NCBI RefSeq assembly: GCF_000189535.1
Contig: NC_015145.1
Coordinates: 1,426,001 to 1,490,000, forward strand
Direction: 5' to 3'
From: Pseudarthrobacter phenanthrenivorans Sphe3
GTDB taxonomy: Bacteria; Actinomycetota; Actinomycetes; Actinomycetales; Micrococcaceae
DNA: 64,000 nucleotides
Shown: one piece after another, positions 17,142-25,154 of the stretch
Numbering within the stretch: position 1 is the first letter of the stretch
Layout: every line of letters begins with the position of its first letter
The notes under the pieces: model-generated
What the model saw: the letters and a program-made list of their open reading frames with translations, nothing else
Database searches by the model: none
What the model was told of the DNA's origin: nothing
Position numbers and translations under genes: made by a program

Positions 17142-17184
17142 AAAAGTCCCCGTTCCCCGCTCGCGGGGGACGGGGACTTTTGTC
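17142..17184 (+). terminator. Rho-independent terminator after second tRNA-Asn
   Basis: The stem pairs GTCCCCGTTCCCCGC with GCGGGGGACGGGGAC (one G-T pair), flanked by A5 on the left and CTTTTG on the right. It may also terminate the convergent gene ending at 17187. Confidence 0.9.
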
Positions 17185-17186
17185 TG

Positions 17187-17594
17187 TCAGACGAAGTCCA
17201 TTTCCACTTGCAGGAAGCGCTCCGCTTCCTCGACGGCGGCCTGGAACGCCTCCTGCTCGGTGGGAGACTTCCGCGGCTGCCGGGGATTCCACTCGTGGGG
17301 TGCTGAATGGATGCGGACCACGCCGCTGTCCGGGGGCGCGTAAAAAATCCCGAAGCGCTGCACCGGCCACTCGGGGGACGTTTCCGGGGCCACCAGCAGG
17401 GCCGCCTTGAACGCGGGGTTGTACCACTGGGCGATGGGCCGGCGGCGGTCCTCCGTGAACAGTCCTGCGGCGTAGAGCGCGGCTGATTGCTCACCGGTCT
17501 CGGCGCAGAGCCGCTCCCACCACAGTGGCAGTATCCGGTGATCGCACCGTTGCCATGTGGCCGGAAGCGGCGGTTGTTCCTGCCAGTGGGACAC
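17187..17594 (-). CDS. Hypothetical protein, 135 residues
   Basis: I do not recognise a family. The product is soluble, rich in Trp and Pro, contains ILPLWWERLCAETGEQSA, and ends in an amphipathic helix (QAAVEEAERFLQVEMDFV). GTG 17594 is preferred because TAAAAT lies exactly 6 bp before it, as in other apparently leaderless genes here; GTG 17600 would place the start against the -10. The gene is convergent with the second tRNA-Asn. Good codon structure and a plausible fold support it as real, but no function can be assigned. Confidence 0.6.
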   Translation of the reverse strand: MSHWQEQPPLPATWQRCDHRILPLWWERLCAETGEQSAALYAAGLFTEDRRRPIAQWYNPAFKAALLVAPETSPEWPVQRFGIFYAPPDSGVVRIHSAPHEWNPRQPRKSPTEQEAFQAAVEEAERFLQVEMDFV

Positions 17595-17680
17595 GGACAC
17601 ATTTTATCGCGGGCAGGCGGTCCCGGGGCAGGTACGCCCGCCGGAGCGCCGCTTGCGGGCCCCTTCGGCGCAGGACCGGG

Positions 17681-17872
17681 TCACGGCCGGTTCCACGGGC
17701 CGGGATTAACCCGGTAGAGCAGCGCCGAACCGGCCACCATGCCCAGGAGGATTCCCATGGCAGGATTCCCCAGGGCGCGGCCCGCGAAATAGCCGACGAC
17801 GGCGCCAAGCACCGCCCCGAGGAAGAGGCCCCTGCGGTTGCGGTGTGGCTTGCGTCCGGATCCCTGTTTCAT
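17681..17872 (-). CDS. Small membrane protein, 63 residues
   Basis: After a basic start (MKQGSGRKPHRNRRG) there are two short Gly-rich hydrophobic segments: LFLGAVLGAVVGYFAGRALG and AMGILLGMVAGSALLY. The Gly spacing resembles glycine-zipper membrane proteins. It follows the Bcr/CflA exporter by 10 bp on the same strand and is probably co-transcribed. The start lacks a clear ribosome site. Function unknown. Confidence 0.55.
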   Translation of the reverse strand: MKQGSGRKPHRNRRGLFLGAVLGAVVGYFAGRALGNPAMGILLGMVAGSALLYRVNPGPWNRP

Positions 17873-17882
17873 GGCGCCGGCG

Positions 17883-19106
17883 TCAGTGGATCGAGGGGAC
17901 GGTGCGCGGCCGGACGACGATCCAGAGCGCCGCAATCGCCAACAGGATGCAGGCACCCTGTACCGCCCCCATGGGGGCTGCGCTGGTGATCCCAAGCCAA
18001 CCCACCACCGGCGAGATAAGCCCGGCCATCATGAAGGTGGCGAAGCCCAGCAGCGAGGCAGCGGTGCCCGCCTGTCCGGCGTGGCCCGCCAGGGCCAGCA
18101 CCTGCACGCAGGGGAACATGAAACCAGTCCCCATGATGTAGAACCACAGCGGAACCATGACACCCCAGAGGCCGAACCCCAGCTGGTCGAACACCACGAT
18201 CAGCATGGCCATCAGGAACATCCATGCCGTGGCCCCTGCGAGGATCCACTGCGGCGGCACCCTGCGGATCAGCCGCGAACTCGTCTGGATTCCTGCCACG
18301 ATGCCCAGCGAGTTGATGCCAAAGAGCAGGCCGTACTCCTGGGGGGAGAAGCCGAATACGTCCTGGAAGAGGAAGGGGGAGGCTGAAAGGTAGGTGAACA
18401 GCCCGCCGAAGTTCAACCCGGCCACCAGCAGCAGTCCGACGAACACCCTGTCACTGAAGAGGATCCGGTAGCGCTGCCGGGCAGTCAGGCCGCTCAGCCG
18501 CCGCTTTTCCGGCGGCAGGGTCTCGCGCACCAGGAACAGCGCCGCAACGATCACCACCGTGCCGTAGGCGGCGAGGAAGACGAAGATCCCCGGCCACGGC
18601 ATCACCAGGAGCAGTTGCGAGCCGATCACGGGGGCCAGGATGGGAGCCAGGCCGTTCACAAGCGACATGCGGGAGAACATCTTGACCATGGCGTAGCCCG
18701 AGAAAAGGTCGCGCACCATGGCCATGGCTACCACGCCGCCGCCGGCCGCACCCACGCCCATGAGGACGCGGAAGATGCCCAGCGTGGTGATGTCTGTGGA
18801 CAGGGCGGCACCGAGGGACGCTGCAATGTGCAGCGCCGTGGCCAGGATGAGCGGGGTCCTGCGGCCGAACTTGTCGCTGAAAGGCCCAACCACCAGCTGT
18901 CCGATGGCAAAACCGACGGTGGTCCCGGCCAGGGTGAGCTGGACCTGGGCCTCGCTGACACCGAGGCTGGCCTCCAGGGCGGGGAAGGCAGGCAGGTAGA
19001 GGTCGATCGTGAACGGACCCAAGGCCGTCAGGGCGCCGAGGAGGAGGATATACAGGAGTTTGCGGCGGCGGCTCAACAGGTCGCCCGGATTGCTGGGAAT
19101 GGTCAC
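17883..19106 (-). CDS. Bcr/CflA-type multidrug efflux MFS transporter
   Basis: The roughly 407-residue major facilitator has 12 hydrophobic segments. The Bcr/CflA pattern begins LLLGALTALGPFTIDLYLPA, and motif A in loop 2-3 is GPFSDKFGRRTPLILA. Family members are proton antiporters exporting drugs such as bicyclomycin or sulfonamides, or cysteine. GTG 19106 is chosen because TAGGAT lies 8 bp upstream; a TTG 9 bp farther upstream would overlap that -10. A small Gly-zipper protein follows in the same direction. Confidence 0.88.
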   Translation of the reverse strand: MTIPSNPGDLLSRRRKLLYILLLGALTALGPFTIDLYLPAFPALEASLGVSEAQVQLTLAGTTVGFAIGQLVVGPFSDKFGRRTPLILATALHIAASLGAALSTDITTLGIFRVLMGVGAAGGGVVAMAMVRDLFSGYAMVKMFSRMSLVNGLAPILAPVIGSQLLLVMPWPGIFVFLAAYGTVVIVAALFLVRETLPPEKRRLSGLTARQRYRILFSDRVFVGLLLVAGLNFGGLFTYLSASPFLFQDVFGFSPQEYGLLFGINSLGIVAGIQTSSRLIRRVPPQWILAGATAWMFLMAMLIVVFDQLGFGLWGVMVPLWFYIMGTGFMFPCVQVLALAGHAGQAGTAASLLGFATFMMAGLISPVVGWLGITSAAPMGAVQGACILLAIAALWIVVRPRTVPSIH

Positions 19107-19283
19107 GGAGATCAATCCTAGGCCCGGCGCAACCTAATTTGCAGCGTTGTAGGCCATGCCGCACGGCAAGCCCCGAAGTTCGCCCTTAACCTGAATGATA
19201 GTTTTGGTGGCGGGGACTGTGCTGCTGCACTTCCCTGCAGTACACGGAAGCCGATTCGACCCATAACCAGTAAGGCGGAACCG

Positions 19284-20135
19284 ATGAGCGGACGTCACAG
19301 CGGGCGCACCAGCGGGGGATTACGCATCATTGCGCTGCCCCGGACGCTAAAACTCCTTTTCCGGTTGGCGCCGCGCCAGCTCAATGACGAAATCGCCTTC
19401 GCGAAGATCGAACTCAAGCGCAAGGGAATCCAGGTCGGCGTCGCTGCTGCCTTCTTCGCCGTCGCCCTCGTCTTCCTCATGTTCCTGGTAGTGGGGCTCA
19501 TCGTGGCGGCCATTATGGGACTCGCTACCATCATGCCCGCGTGGCTGGCTGCGCTCCTTGTCTCCGCCGTCTTCCTCCTGATAGCCCTCATCGGCGGCCT
19601 CATCGGCGCCCGGAAGTTCAAGAAGGCCATGCCGCTCATGCCGGAGGAGACCATCCGCGGCATCAGGCACGACATCGGCGTTGCCAAGGAAGGGTCCGCG
19701 TTCAACCCGGCCGTGCTCGATCCCCAGAGCCCCGAAGCCAAGGCCGCCAAGGCGGCCAAGGATGAAGCCGCAGCCAAGGCCAAGGCCGAGAAGGCCGCCA
19801 AGGCTGCTGAGCACGAGAAGGAATTCCCCCACGCTTCGGAACCCGAACTGCTCCGGCGCCTCAACCAGCGCCGCCACCACCTGACTGAAGTCCGTGACGA
19901 GCTCGGGACCGAACTGGATGTCAAGCCCCAGGCCCGCTACATTCTCGCCTCCGCACAGGAGACGCTGCGGGAAGGCCAGGCCCTGGCTAACCACGGCAGG
20001 GAGGTTGCCGCGCAGAAGCTCTCGGCGCTGTCCGGCTCCGCAGACCTCGAAAAGCGCTGGAAGCCATTGGCAGCATTCATCGCCGCGGGAACGGTCTTCC
20101 TGGTGCTGGCCAGGAAACTCCTTCGAACGTACTAG
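19284..20135 (+). CDS. Phage-holin-like membrane protein with DUF3618-like C-terminus
   Basis: The 283-residue protein has an N-terminal region FRLAPRQLNDEIAFAKIELK followed by two membrane helices (about residues 53-80 and 88-110), the pattern of the actinobacterial putative holin superfamily III (Phage_holin_3_6). A Lys/Ala-rich coiled segment (about 150-185) follows. The C-terminal DUF3618-like part contains LLRRLNQRRHHLTEVRDELG and ends with a third helix (FIAAGTVFLVLARKLL). It is chromosomal, not phage: no phage genes are nearby. A role in the cell envelope is likely but unproven. Confidence 0.75.
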   Translation: MSGRHSGRTSGGLRIIALPRTLKLLFRLAPRQLNDEIAFAKIELKRKGIQVGVAAAFFAVALVFLMFLVVGLIVAAIMGLATIMPAWLAALLVSAVFLLIALIGGLIGARKFKKAMPLMPEETIRGIRHDIGVAKEGSAFNPAVLDPQSPEAKAAKAAKDEAAAKAKAEKAAKAAEHEKEFPHASEPELLRRLNQRRHHLTEVRDELGTELDVKPQARYILASAQETLREGQALANHGREVAAQKLSALSGSADLEKRWKPLAAFIAAGTVFLVLARKLLRTY

Positions 20136-20234
20136 GCCGGACGTGCGGCCGGAGTTTCCTGGCAGCCGGCGGAAGGTTCCAGAGGTAGACGTCACGACGC
20201 TCGCAGGGGGCAGCAGGAAGGGAAGGGGGAACGG

Positions 20235-20858
20235 GTGAAGTTCATCGGTGCAGGCTCCCGTCCCGGACGCCCCCAGGTGGACCATGACCTGGTGTTCACC
20301 ATCCCCAACCTGCTCACCGTGGTGCGCTTCATGGGTGTGCCGCTCTTCATCTGGCTTGTCCTGGCGAGGCAGGAGTACGGCGCAGGGGTCGTCGTCCTGG
20401 CCGTCATGGCCAGCACGGACTGGATTGACGGCTATATCGCCCGCCGCTTCGACCAGACGTCCAAGCTCGGCAGGGTCCTCGACCCGATCGCGGACAGGCT
20501 GGCGATGATAGCTGTCGCCGTCACCCTGGTGATTGCCGGCGTCGTCCATTGGCTGTACCTCGCCGCGCTGGTGATCCCGGACGCCGTCCTGCTGGCCCTG
20601 ACCCTGTCCCTTTTCCGGGGCCACCCGGACCTGCCGGTCAGCGTGGTGGGCAAGGTGCGGACCGGCCTGCTGCTGCTGGGAACCCCGATGCTGGTCCTCT
20701 CCCGGCTGGACACCGGATTCTCCGGCGAGCTGTTCGTGGCCGCATGGATTGTGCTCGGGCTGGGGCTGGTGGGCCACTGGATCGCCGCCTACAACTACTT
20801 CTGGGCCATGCTGCGGAAGGGCCGGCTGCAGGCACATCACGACGACGGGACCTCCTGA
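20235..20858 (+). CDS. CDP-alcohol phosphatidyltransferase
   Basis: The 207-residue membrane enzyme transfers a phosphatidyl group from CDP-diacylglycerol to an alcohol. The full signature D-x2-D-G-x2-A-R-x8-G-x3-D-x3-D is present as DWIDGYIARRFDQTSKLGRV followed by LDPIAD (about residues 61-86). Several hydrophobic helices surround it. It could be a phosphatidylglycerophosphate synthase or cardiolipin-synthase-like enzyme; the sequence does not decide. The GTG start has a strong purine-rich ribosome site (GGAAGGGAAGGGGGA). Its TGA overlaps the next ATG as TGATG, so the pair is coupled. Confidence 0.88.
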   Translation: MKFIGAGSRPGRPQVDHDLVFTIPNLLTVVRFMGVPLFIWLVLARQEYGAGVVVLAVMASTDWIDGYIARRFDQTSKLGRVLDPIADRLAMIAVAVTLVIAGVVHWLYLAALVIPDAVLLALTLSLFRGHPDLPVSVVGKVRTGLLLLGTPMLVLSRLDTGFSGELFVAAWIVLGLGLVGHWIAAYNYFWAMLRKGRLQAHHDDGTS

Positions 20859-21766
20859 TGGTGTGGGTGGCAGTTGTGCTTGCGCTGCTTGGCGCCTTCT
20901 GCCTCGCCCTTGGTGCCCAGCGGCAGGGAAGCGCCGTCAAGGCCGACACCGGGGGGCTCGCCCTGAGTTCCAACGGCTTCCTGCGGCTCCTGCGGAACCC
21001 CCGCTGGGTGTTCGGCCTCCTCCTCCTGTGCGCCGGCATGGCCATGAACGCCGTAGCGCTCGTGTCAGCCCCGCTCACCGTTGTCCAGCCCATCGGTGCC
21101 ATCGCCCTGGTCATTACCACCATCGTCAACGCCAAGGACCAGGACCTGACCATCAACCGCCCCACTATCGTCGCCATCGCGGCGTGCGTGACAGGATCCG
21201 CACTGTTCGTCCTCCTGGCCGTCAACGTGACACAGGAGAACCACCACGTGAGCCTGGATGACGAGCTCACAATCGTGCTGCTGCTGGCGCTTGCCGTCGG
21301 GCTCTTCGGCACCCTGGCCGTCATGTTCAAGCACCGGATCAACGCCTTCGTCTACATTCTGGGCGCCGGAGTCCTCTTTGGATTCGTGGCCGTCCTCACC
21401 AGGATCATCGGCAAGCACCTGCTGGACCCCAACGGACTGTTCCTGCTGAACGTGCAGTGGTATTCGGTGGTGGCACTCGTTGCCGCCGGCGGGCTGGGGT
21501 CCTGGTTTGTCCAGAGCGCATACTCCTCGGGACCGCCGGACCTGGTCATCGCAGGGCTCACCGTGATCGACCCCATCGTGGGCATTGCAATCGGCATCGT
21601 GATCCTCGGCGAACTGCGTCCGGACGTCCACGCCGTGATGGCCATTGCCATGGGAACCGCGGCCTCCCTTGCTATCGTTGGGGTGATCGCCCTTTCAAGG
21701 CACCACCCGGAGGTCACGAAGCGCAAGAAGGACGCGCGGAAGGCCGTGGGCCGGGCGACGCGTTAG
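20858..21766 (+). CDS. DMT-family (EamA-like) transporter
   Basis: The 302-residue protein has nine or ten hydrophobic segments in two related halves. The second half contains VIDPIVGIAIGIVILGELRP, the conserved end of EamA-type permeases. Similar actinobacterial proteins are annotated as DMT transporters with unknown cargo. The start at 20858 overlaps the stop of the phosphatidyltransferase gene, which argues for joint expression and perhaps a lipid-related substrate; that is speculative. A longer upstream frame exists but is only the shadow of the preceding gene. Confidence 0.8.
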   Translation: MVWVAVVLALLGAFCLALGAQRQGSAVKADTGGLALSSNGFLRLLRNPRWVFGLLLLCAGMAMNAVALVSAPLTVVQPIGAIALVITTIVNAKDQDLTINRPTIVAIAACVTGSALFVLLAVNVTQENHHVSLDDELTIVLLLALAVGLFGTLAVMFKHRINAFVYILGAGVLFGFVAVLTRIIGKHLLDPNGLFLLNVQWYSVVALVAAGGLGSWFVQSAYSSGPPDLVIAGLTVIDPIVGIAIGIVILGELRPDVHAVMAIAMGTAASLAIVGVIALSRHHPEVTKRKKDARKAVGRATR

Positions 21767-21907
21767 CCCGCTGTCCACCACATACTGTCCAGCCGATTCC
21801 ACCCCAGATACCGCCAAAAACCCACGAGGCCAGGCGCCACCCGCGCCAGCGGCCAACCGTGCTGCCAGTACATGCTGTCCGCACCGTGACCATCAGGAGC
21901 CCTCCCC

Positions 21908-23104
21908 GTGACCACGCCCGCAGACCAGCGTCCCCTGACCATCCTGATTGCCGCAGACACTTATCCACCCGACGTCAACGGTGCAGCCCAGTTCGGCTAC
22001 CGGCTGGCCAAGGGGATGACCGGCCGGGGGCACAACGTCCACGTCCTGGCCTGCCGCAACGGAAAGGGCAAGAGCTTTACCGAATTCCGCCCGGAAGGTA
22101 CCGTCCACCGGCTCCGCTCCCACAGCGTGCCCACGCACGAAACTTTCCGGATCTGCTTCCCTTGGGAAATCAAGAAGGAAATCAGCCTCCTCTTCGATCG
22201 GGTGAAGCCGGACGTGGTGCACATCCAAAGCCACTACATGATCGGCGAGCACGTGCTGTACGAAGCCGTGAAGCGGGGCGTCCGGATCGTGGCCACGAAC
22301 CATTTCATGCCGGAAAACCTCAACCCGTTCCTGCCGTTCCCGCAGTGGTTCAAGAACATCATCGGCCGGATCTCCTGGAAAGACATGGGCAAGGTCATGG
22401 GCCAGGCGGACGTCATCACCACGCCCACCCCGCTGGCGGCCAAGGCCATGCACCAGCATGCCTTCCTGCGCAAGGTGCTGCCGCTGTCCAACGGCATCGA
22501 CTCCGCTGCATACGAACTCCAGCCCGGGGAGCACATCGATCGCCACCCGTACCCCACCGTGATGTTCGCCGGCCGGTTGGCCGAGGAAAAGCACGTGGAT
22601 GTGCTGATCGAAGCCATCAGCAAGACCCCGCCGGAACTGAACGTCCACCTGGAGGTGGTTGGTGGCGGGGAAGTCCGTTCGTCGCTGGAGGAGCTGGTCC
22701 GCCACCTTCGGCTGGAGGACAGGGTCAGGTTCCTCGGCCTCGTGAGCGACGAGGAACTGCGGAAGGCCTACATCAAGGCCGACCTTTTCTGCATGCCGGG
22801 GACAGCTGAGCTGCAGTCGCTTGTCACCCTGGAGGCAATGTCGGCCTCTACCCCGGTGGTGCTGGCGGACGCGATGGCCCTGCCCCACCTGGTGCGGGAC
22901 GGCGAAAACGGGTACCTCTTCACGCCGAATGACAGTGACGACCTCGCCAAGAAGATCACCCGGATCCTGGAGCTTCCGGCCGATCAGCGTGCCGCCATGG
23001 GGAAGGTGAGCCGGGAAATGGTGGAGCCCCACAGCATCCAGGGAACGCTGCAGACATTCGAGGACCTGTACCGCGGTGCGGGCTTCGAGGACAAGGTGGT
23101 CTAA
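21908..23104 (+). CDS. GT4-family glycosyltransferase
   Basis: The 398-residue GT-B enzyme begins TILIAADTYPPDVNGAAQFG, the usual acceptor-domain start of GT4 mannosyl/glucosyltransferases. The donor domain contains VMFAGRLAEEKHVDVLIEAI and the retaining E-x7-E motif in GTAELQSLVTLEAMSAS. Actinobacterial relatives include phosphatidylinositol mannosyltransferases and mycothiol MshA-like enzymes. The nearby CDP-alcohol phosphatidyltransferase makes a glycolipid role plausible. GTG start with an AGGAG site. Confidence 0.87.
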   Translation: MTTPADQRPLTILIAADTYPPDVNGAAQFGYRLAKGMTGRGHNVHVLACRNGKGKSFTEFRPEGTVHRLRSHSVPTHETFRICFPWEIKKEISLLFDRVKPDVVHIQSHYMIGEHVLYEAVKRGVRIVATNHFMPENLNPFLPFPQWFKNIIGRISWKDMGKVMGQADVITTPTPLAAKAMHQHAFLRKVLPLSNGIDSAAYELQPGEHIDRHPYPTVMFAGRLAEEKHVDVLIEAISKTPPELNVHLEVVGGGEVRSSLEELVRHLRLEDRVRFLGLVSDEELRKAYIKADLFCMPGTAELQSLVTLEAMSASTPVVLADAMALPHLVRDGENGYLFTPNDSDDLAKKITRILELPADQRAAMGKVSREMVEPHSIQGTLQTFEDLYRGAGFEDKVV

Positions 23105-23123
23105 AACGGCTGGCGGGGTTTGC

Positions 23124-23129
23124 TAGAGT
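23124..23129 (+). promoter_or_regulatory. Extended -10 of the CAU tRNA
   Basis: TGC-TAGAGT (preceded by TT) lies just after the glycosyltransferase stop and shares the TTTGCTA context of the two tRNA-Asn promoters. Confidence 0.45.
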
Positions 23130-23186
23130 GTTTTTGCCCTGCAGGCACGTTGCGCCCTCCCACGGGAGTGGCCGCGAAGGGTTCGG

Positions 23187-23260
23187 GGGGCTATAGCTCA
23201 GCTGGTTAGAGCGCGGGACTCATAATCCTAAGGTCCTCGGTTCAAGTCCGAGTAGCCCTA
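23187..23260 (+). tRNA. tRNA with CAT anticodon (Met, or Ile2 if lysidine-modified)
   Basis: The 74-nt cloverleaf has acceptor GGGGCTA/TAGCCCT (first pair G-T), D arm TAGCTCAGCTGGTTAGAGCG, anticodon loop CTCATAA with anticodon CAT, T arm CTCGG-TTCAAGT-CCGAG and discriminator A. It is not the initiator, which lacks this acceptor and D arm. The acceptor stem resembles tRNA-Ile(GAT), so it may be the lysidine-modified tRNA-Ile2 rather than elongator Met. Confidence 0.9.
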
Positions 23261-23270
23261 CCCTGCAACA

Positions 23271-23309
23271 GACCGCGGCCGACAATCACGTCGGCCGCGG
23301 TTTTCTTTT
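23271..23309 (+). terminator. Rho-independent terminator after the CAU tRNA
   Basis: A 12-bp stem (ACCGCGGCCGAC with GTCGGCCGCGGT) around AATCAC is followed by TTTCTTTTC. Confidence 0.9.
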
Positions 23310-23332
23310 CTTAAGGGCCGGATCTGCGGTAT

Positions 23333-23348
23333 GTTACTCATCAGTAAC
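23333..23348. promoter_or_regulatory. Operator-like palindrome GTTACT-CATC-AGTAAC
   Basis: A perfect 6-bp inverted repeat lies 56 bp before the acyl-CoA dehydrogenase start. The symmetry extends outward to 11-bp arms with one mismatch (23328-23353). It shares GTTACTCA with the site at 43307 before the leucine operon. A TetR regulator responding to acyl-CoA is the likely ligand-controlled binder (inference). Confidence 0.5.
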
Positions 23349-23403
23349 TTACCGTGCTTCCTCCTGGGAACGCCGGTCACCGCTGACCACCTGTGAGGTA
23401 ACC

Positions 23404-24594
23404 ATGTCCACCGCTGACGCCGGCCTGAACCCCCTTCCCTATGCCGACGGCGATTTCTACGCCTTTGAGCAGCTGCTGACCGGAAAGGAGCAGGACCGGC
23501 TGGCCGAAGTCAGGGACTTCCTGGCACGGGAAGTGAAGCCCATCGCCACGGACTGCTGGAACCGGGGCGAGTTCCCCATGGACCTGATTCCCAAGCTCGC
23601 CGACATCGACCTGGTCAGCCCGGTACGGCGGCAGGGGCACTCCAACCTGTTCGCCGGGCTCCTCCACGCGGAGGTGACCCGGGCCGATGCCTCCATTTCC
23701 ACTTTCATGGGCGTCCATGACGGCCTCTTCACCGGCTCCATCGAGGCCCTTGCCTCCGAGGAGCAAAAGGAGGCGTGGCTTCCTGACATCTATGCCATGA
23801 AGAAGATTGGCGCGTTCGGGCTGACGGAGCCTTTGGGCGGCAGCGACGTCGCAGGCGGTACCCGCACCACCGCCCGCCGGGAGGGGGACACCTGGATCCT
23901 CAACGGGGAGAAGCGCTGGATCGGCAATGCCACCTTCTCGGACTGGGTGGTCATTTACGCCAAGGACGTGGACGACAACCAGGTCAAGGGCTTCCTGGTG
24001 GACACGGCTTTGGACGGCTTCAGTGCGGTGAAGATCGAGAACAAGACGGCCCTTCGTACTGTCCAGAACGCCGACATCACGCTCCGGAACGTGGCGGTTC
24101 CGGACTTCCAGAAGCTCGCCCACGCCAACAGCTTCCGGGACGTCAACAAGGTCCTTAAGGTCACCCGCCTCGGGGTCGCCTGGCAGGCGGTGGGCCAGCA
24201 GCTGGCCGCCTTCGACGTCGCCCGCCGCTACGCAGTGGAGCGGCACCAGTTCGGCAGGCCGCTGGCCTCCTTCCAGCTGGTGCAGAACCAGCTGGTCCAG
24301 ATCCTGGGCAACGCCGTCAGTTCCATGGGCATGATGGTGCGGCTGTCCCAGCTGGAGGATGCCGGCCAGGCCAAGGATGAGCAGTCTGCCCTGGCCAAGG
24401 CCTTCACCACCACGAGGATGCGCGAGAGCGTGGCCCTCGGCCGGAATATCCTGGGCGGCAACGGCATAGTCACCGACTTCGGGATGGCCAAGATCTTCGC
24501 GGACGCTGAAGCCATCTATTCCTACGAAGGCACCCACGAGATCAACACACTGGTCACGGGCCGGGCGATCACCGGCATTTCCGCCATCGTCTAA
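23404..24594 (+). CDS. gcdH: Glutaryl-CoA dehydrogenase-like acyl-CoA dehydrogenase
   Basis: The 396-residue flavoprotein has the acyl-CoA dehydrogenase fold: N-terminal helices, the FAD region FGLTEPLGGSDVAGGTRTTA, and the catalytic Glu in IYSYEGTHEINTLVTGRAIT near the C-terminus. That last segment closely follows the glutaryl-CoA dehydrogenase form (YEGTHDIHALILGRAITG in the human enzyme, from memory). The expected reaction is oxidative decarboxylation of glutaryl-CoA to crotonyl-CoA in lysine/tryptophan breakdown, with electrons passed to ETF. It is a single gene; its stop overlaps that of the convergent M23 gene by 2 bp. An operator-like palindrome lies upstream. Confidence 0.85.
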   Translation: MSTADAGLNPLPYADGDFYAFEQLLTGKEQDRLAEVRDFLAREVKPIATDCWNRGEFPMDLIPKLADIDLVSPVRRQGHSNLFAGLLHAEVTRADASISTFMGVHDGLFTGSIEALASEEQKEAWLPDIYAMKKIGAFGLTEPLGGSDVAGGTRTTARREGDTWILNGEKRWIGNATFSDWVVIYAKDVDDNQVKGFLVDTALDGFSAVKIENKTALRTVQNADITLRNVAVPDFQKLAHANSFRDVNKVLKVTRLGVAWQAVGQQLAAFDVARRYAVERHQFGRPLASFQLVQNQLVQILGNAVSSMGMMVRLSQLEDAGQAKDEQSALAKAFTTTRMRESVALGRNILGGNGIVTDFGMAKIFADAEAIYSYEGTHEINTLVTGRAITGISAIV

Positions 24595-25154
24595 GGGTTC
24601 AGCGGCAGCAGGATCGATGGCCGCAGGTCCATCACGAACTGCAACGGATTCACATAGTCATCTCCCCGCCGGACACCCCAGTGGACGCAGGACGCGGCGG
24701 GGCAATGCCCCGGAAGGATCGTGCCGATTTCCTGTCCTGCGGCCACCGGGGTACCGGCGGCAAGGATGCTGGCCACCGGCTCGAAGCTGCTGCGCAGTCC
24801 GTTGCCGTGATCGATGGTGATGACCGGCCGGTCCACCACGACGCCCACAAAGCTGACAGTGCCTGCCGACGGCGAGGTGACCCTGACGCCGTCGGCCGCT
24901 GCTCCAAGATCCACGCCCCGATGTCCAGGCAGCCAGGGCTTCGGCGGGGGATCGTAATCGCGGAGCACCTGCGGGCGCGGGCTTAGCGGCCACTGCCAGG
25001 AGGGGCGGACAGTGGCTGCCGCGGCAGTCTCCATGGACACGACCTGCACCGAGGCCGGCGCACCGGACGCCGGGGTATAGGCCAGCGGCTCCCCGCCGGG
25101 CGCCAGTGAAGCAGGCATCAGGAGAAGGGCTGCAAGCAGCAGCGGCGGTTTCAT
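24591..25154 (-). CDS. Secreted M23-type (LytM) peptidase-like protein
   Basis: The 187-residue protein has an N-terminal signal peptide (MKPPLLLAALLLMPASLAPG). The M23 domain spans about residues 75-175. The first zinc motif H-x3-D is present (GHRGVDLGA). The second, normally H-x-H, reads C-V-H in SCVHWGVRRGDDYVNPLQF, so the zinc ligand remains but the usual catalytic histidine is a cysteine. The protein may therefore be a low-activity or non-catalytic peptidoglycan-binding member. It is convergent with gcdH and divergent from rpsB, a position seen for M23 genes in other actinobacteria. Confidence 0.8.
   Translation of the reverse strand: MKPPLLLAALLLMPASLAPGGEPLAYTPASGAPASVQVVSMETAAAATVRPSWQWPLSPRPQVLRDYDPPPKPWLPGHRGVDLGAAADGVRVTSPSAGTVSFVGVVVDRPVITIDHGNGLRSSFEPVASILAAGTPVAAGQEIGTILPGHCPAASCVHWGVRRGDDYVNPLQFVMDLRPSILLPLNP

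Noticed and set aside
19284..20135. Holin-like gene as evidence of a prophage
   Set aside because: No lysin, terminase, capsid or integrase gene is nearby. This family is common on actinobacterial chromosomes.
21767..21907. Similar short strings (CATACTGTCC, CATGCTGTCC) before the glycosyltransferase as a repeat or operator
   Set aside because: The match is short, imperfect and not symmetric; it does not exceed what chance would give.
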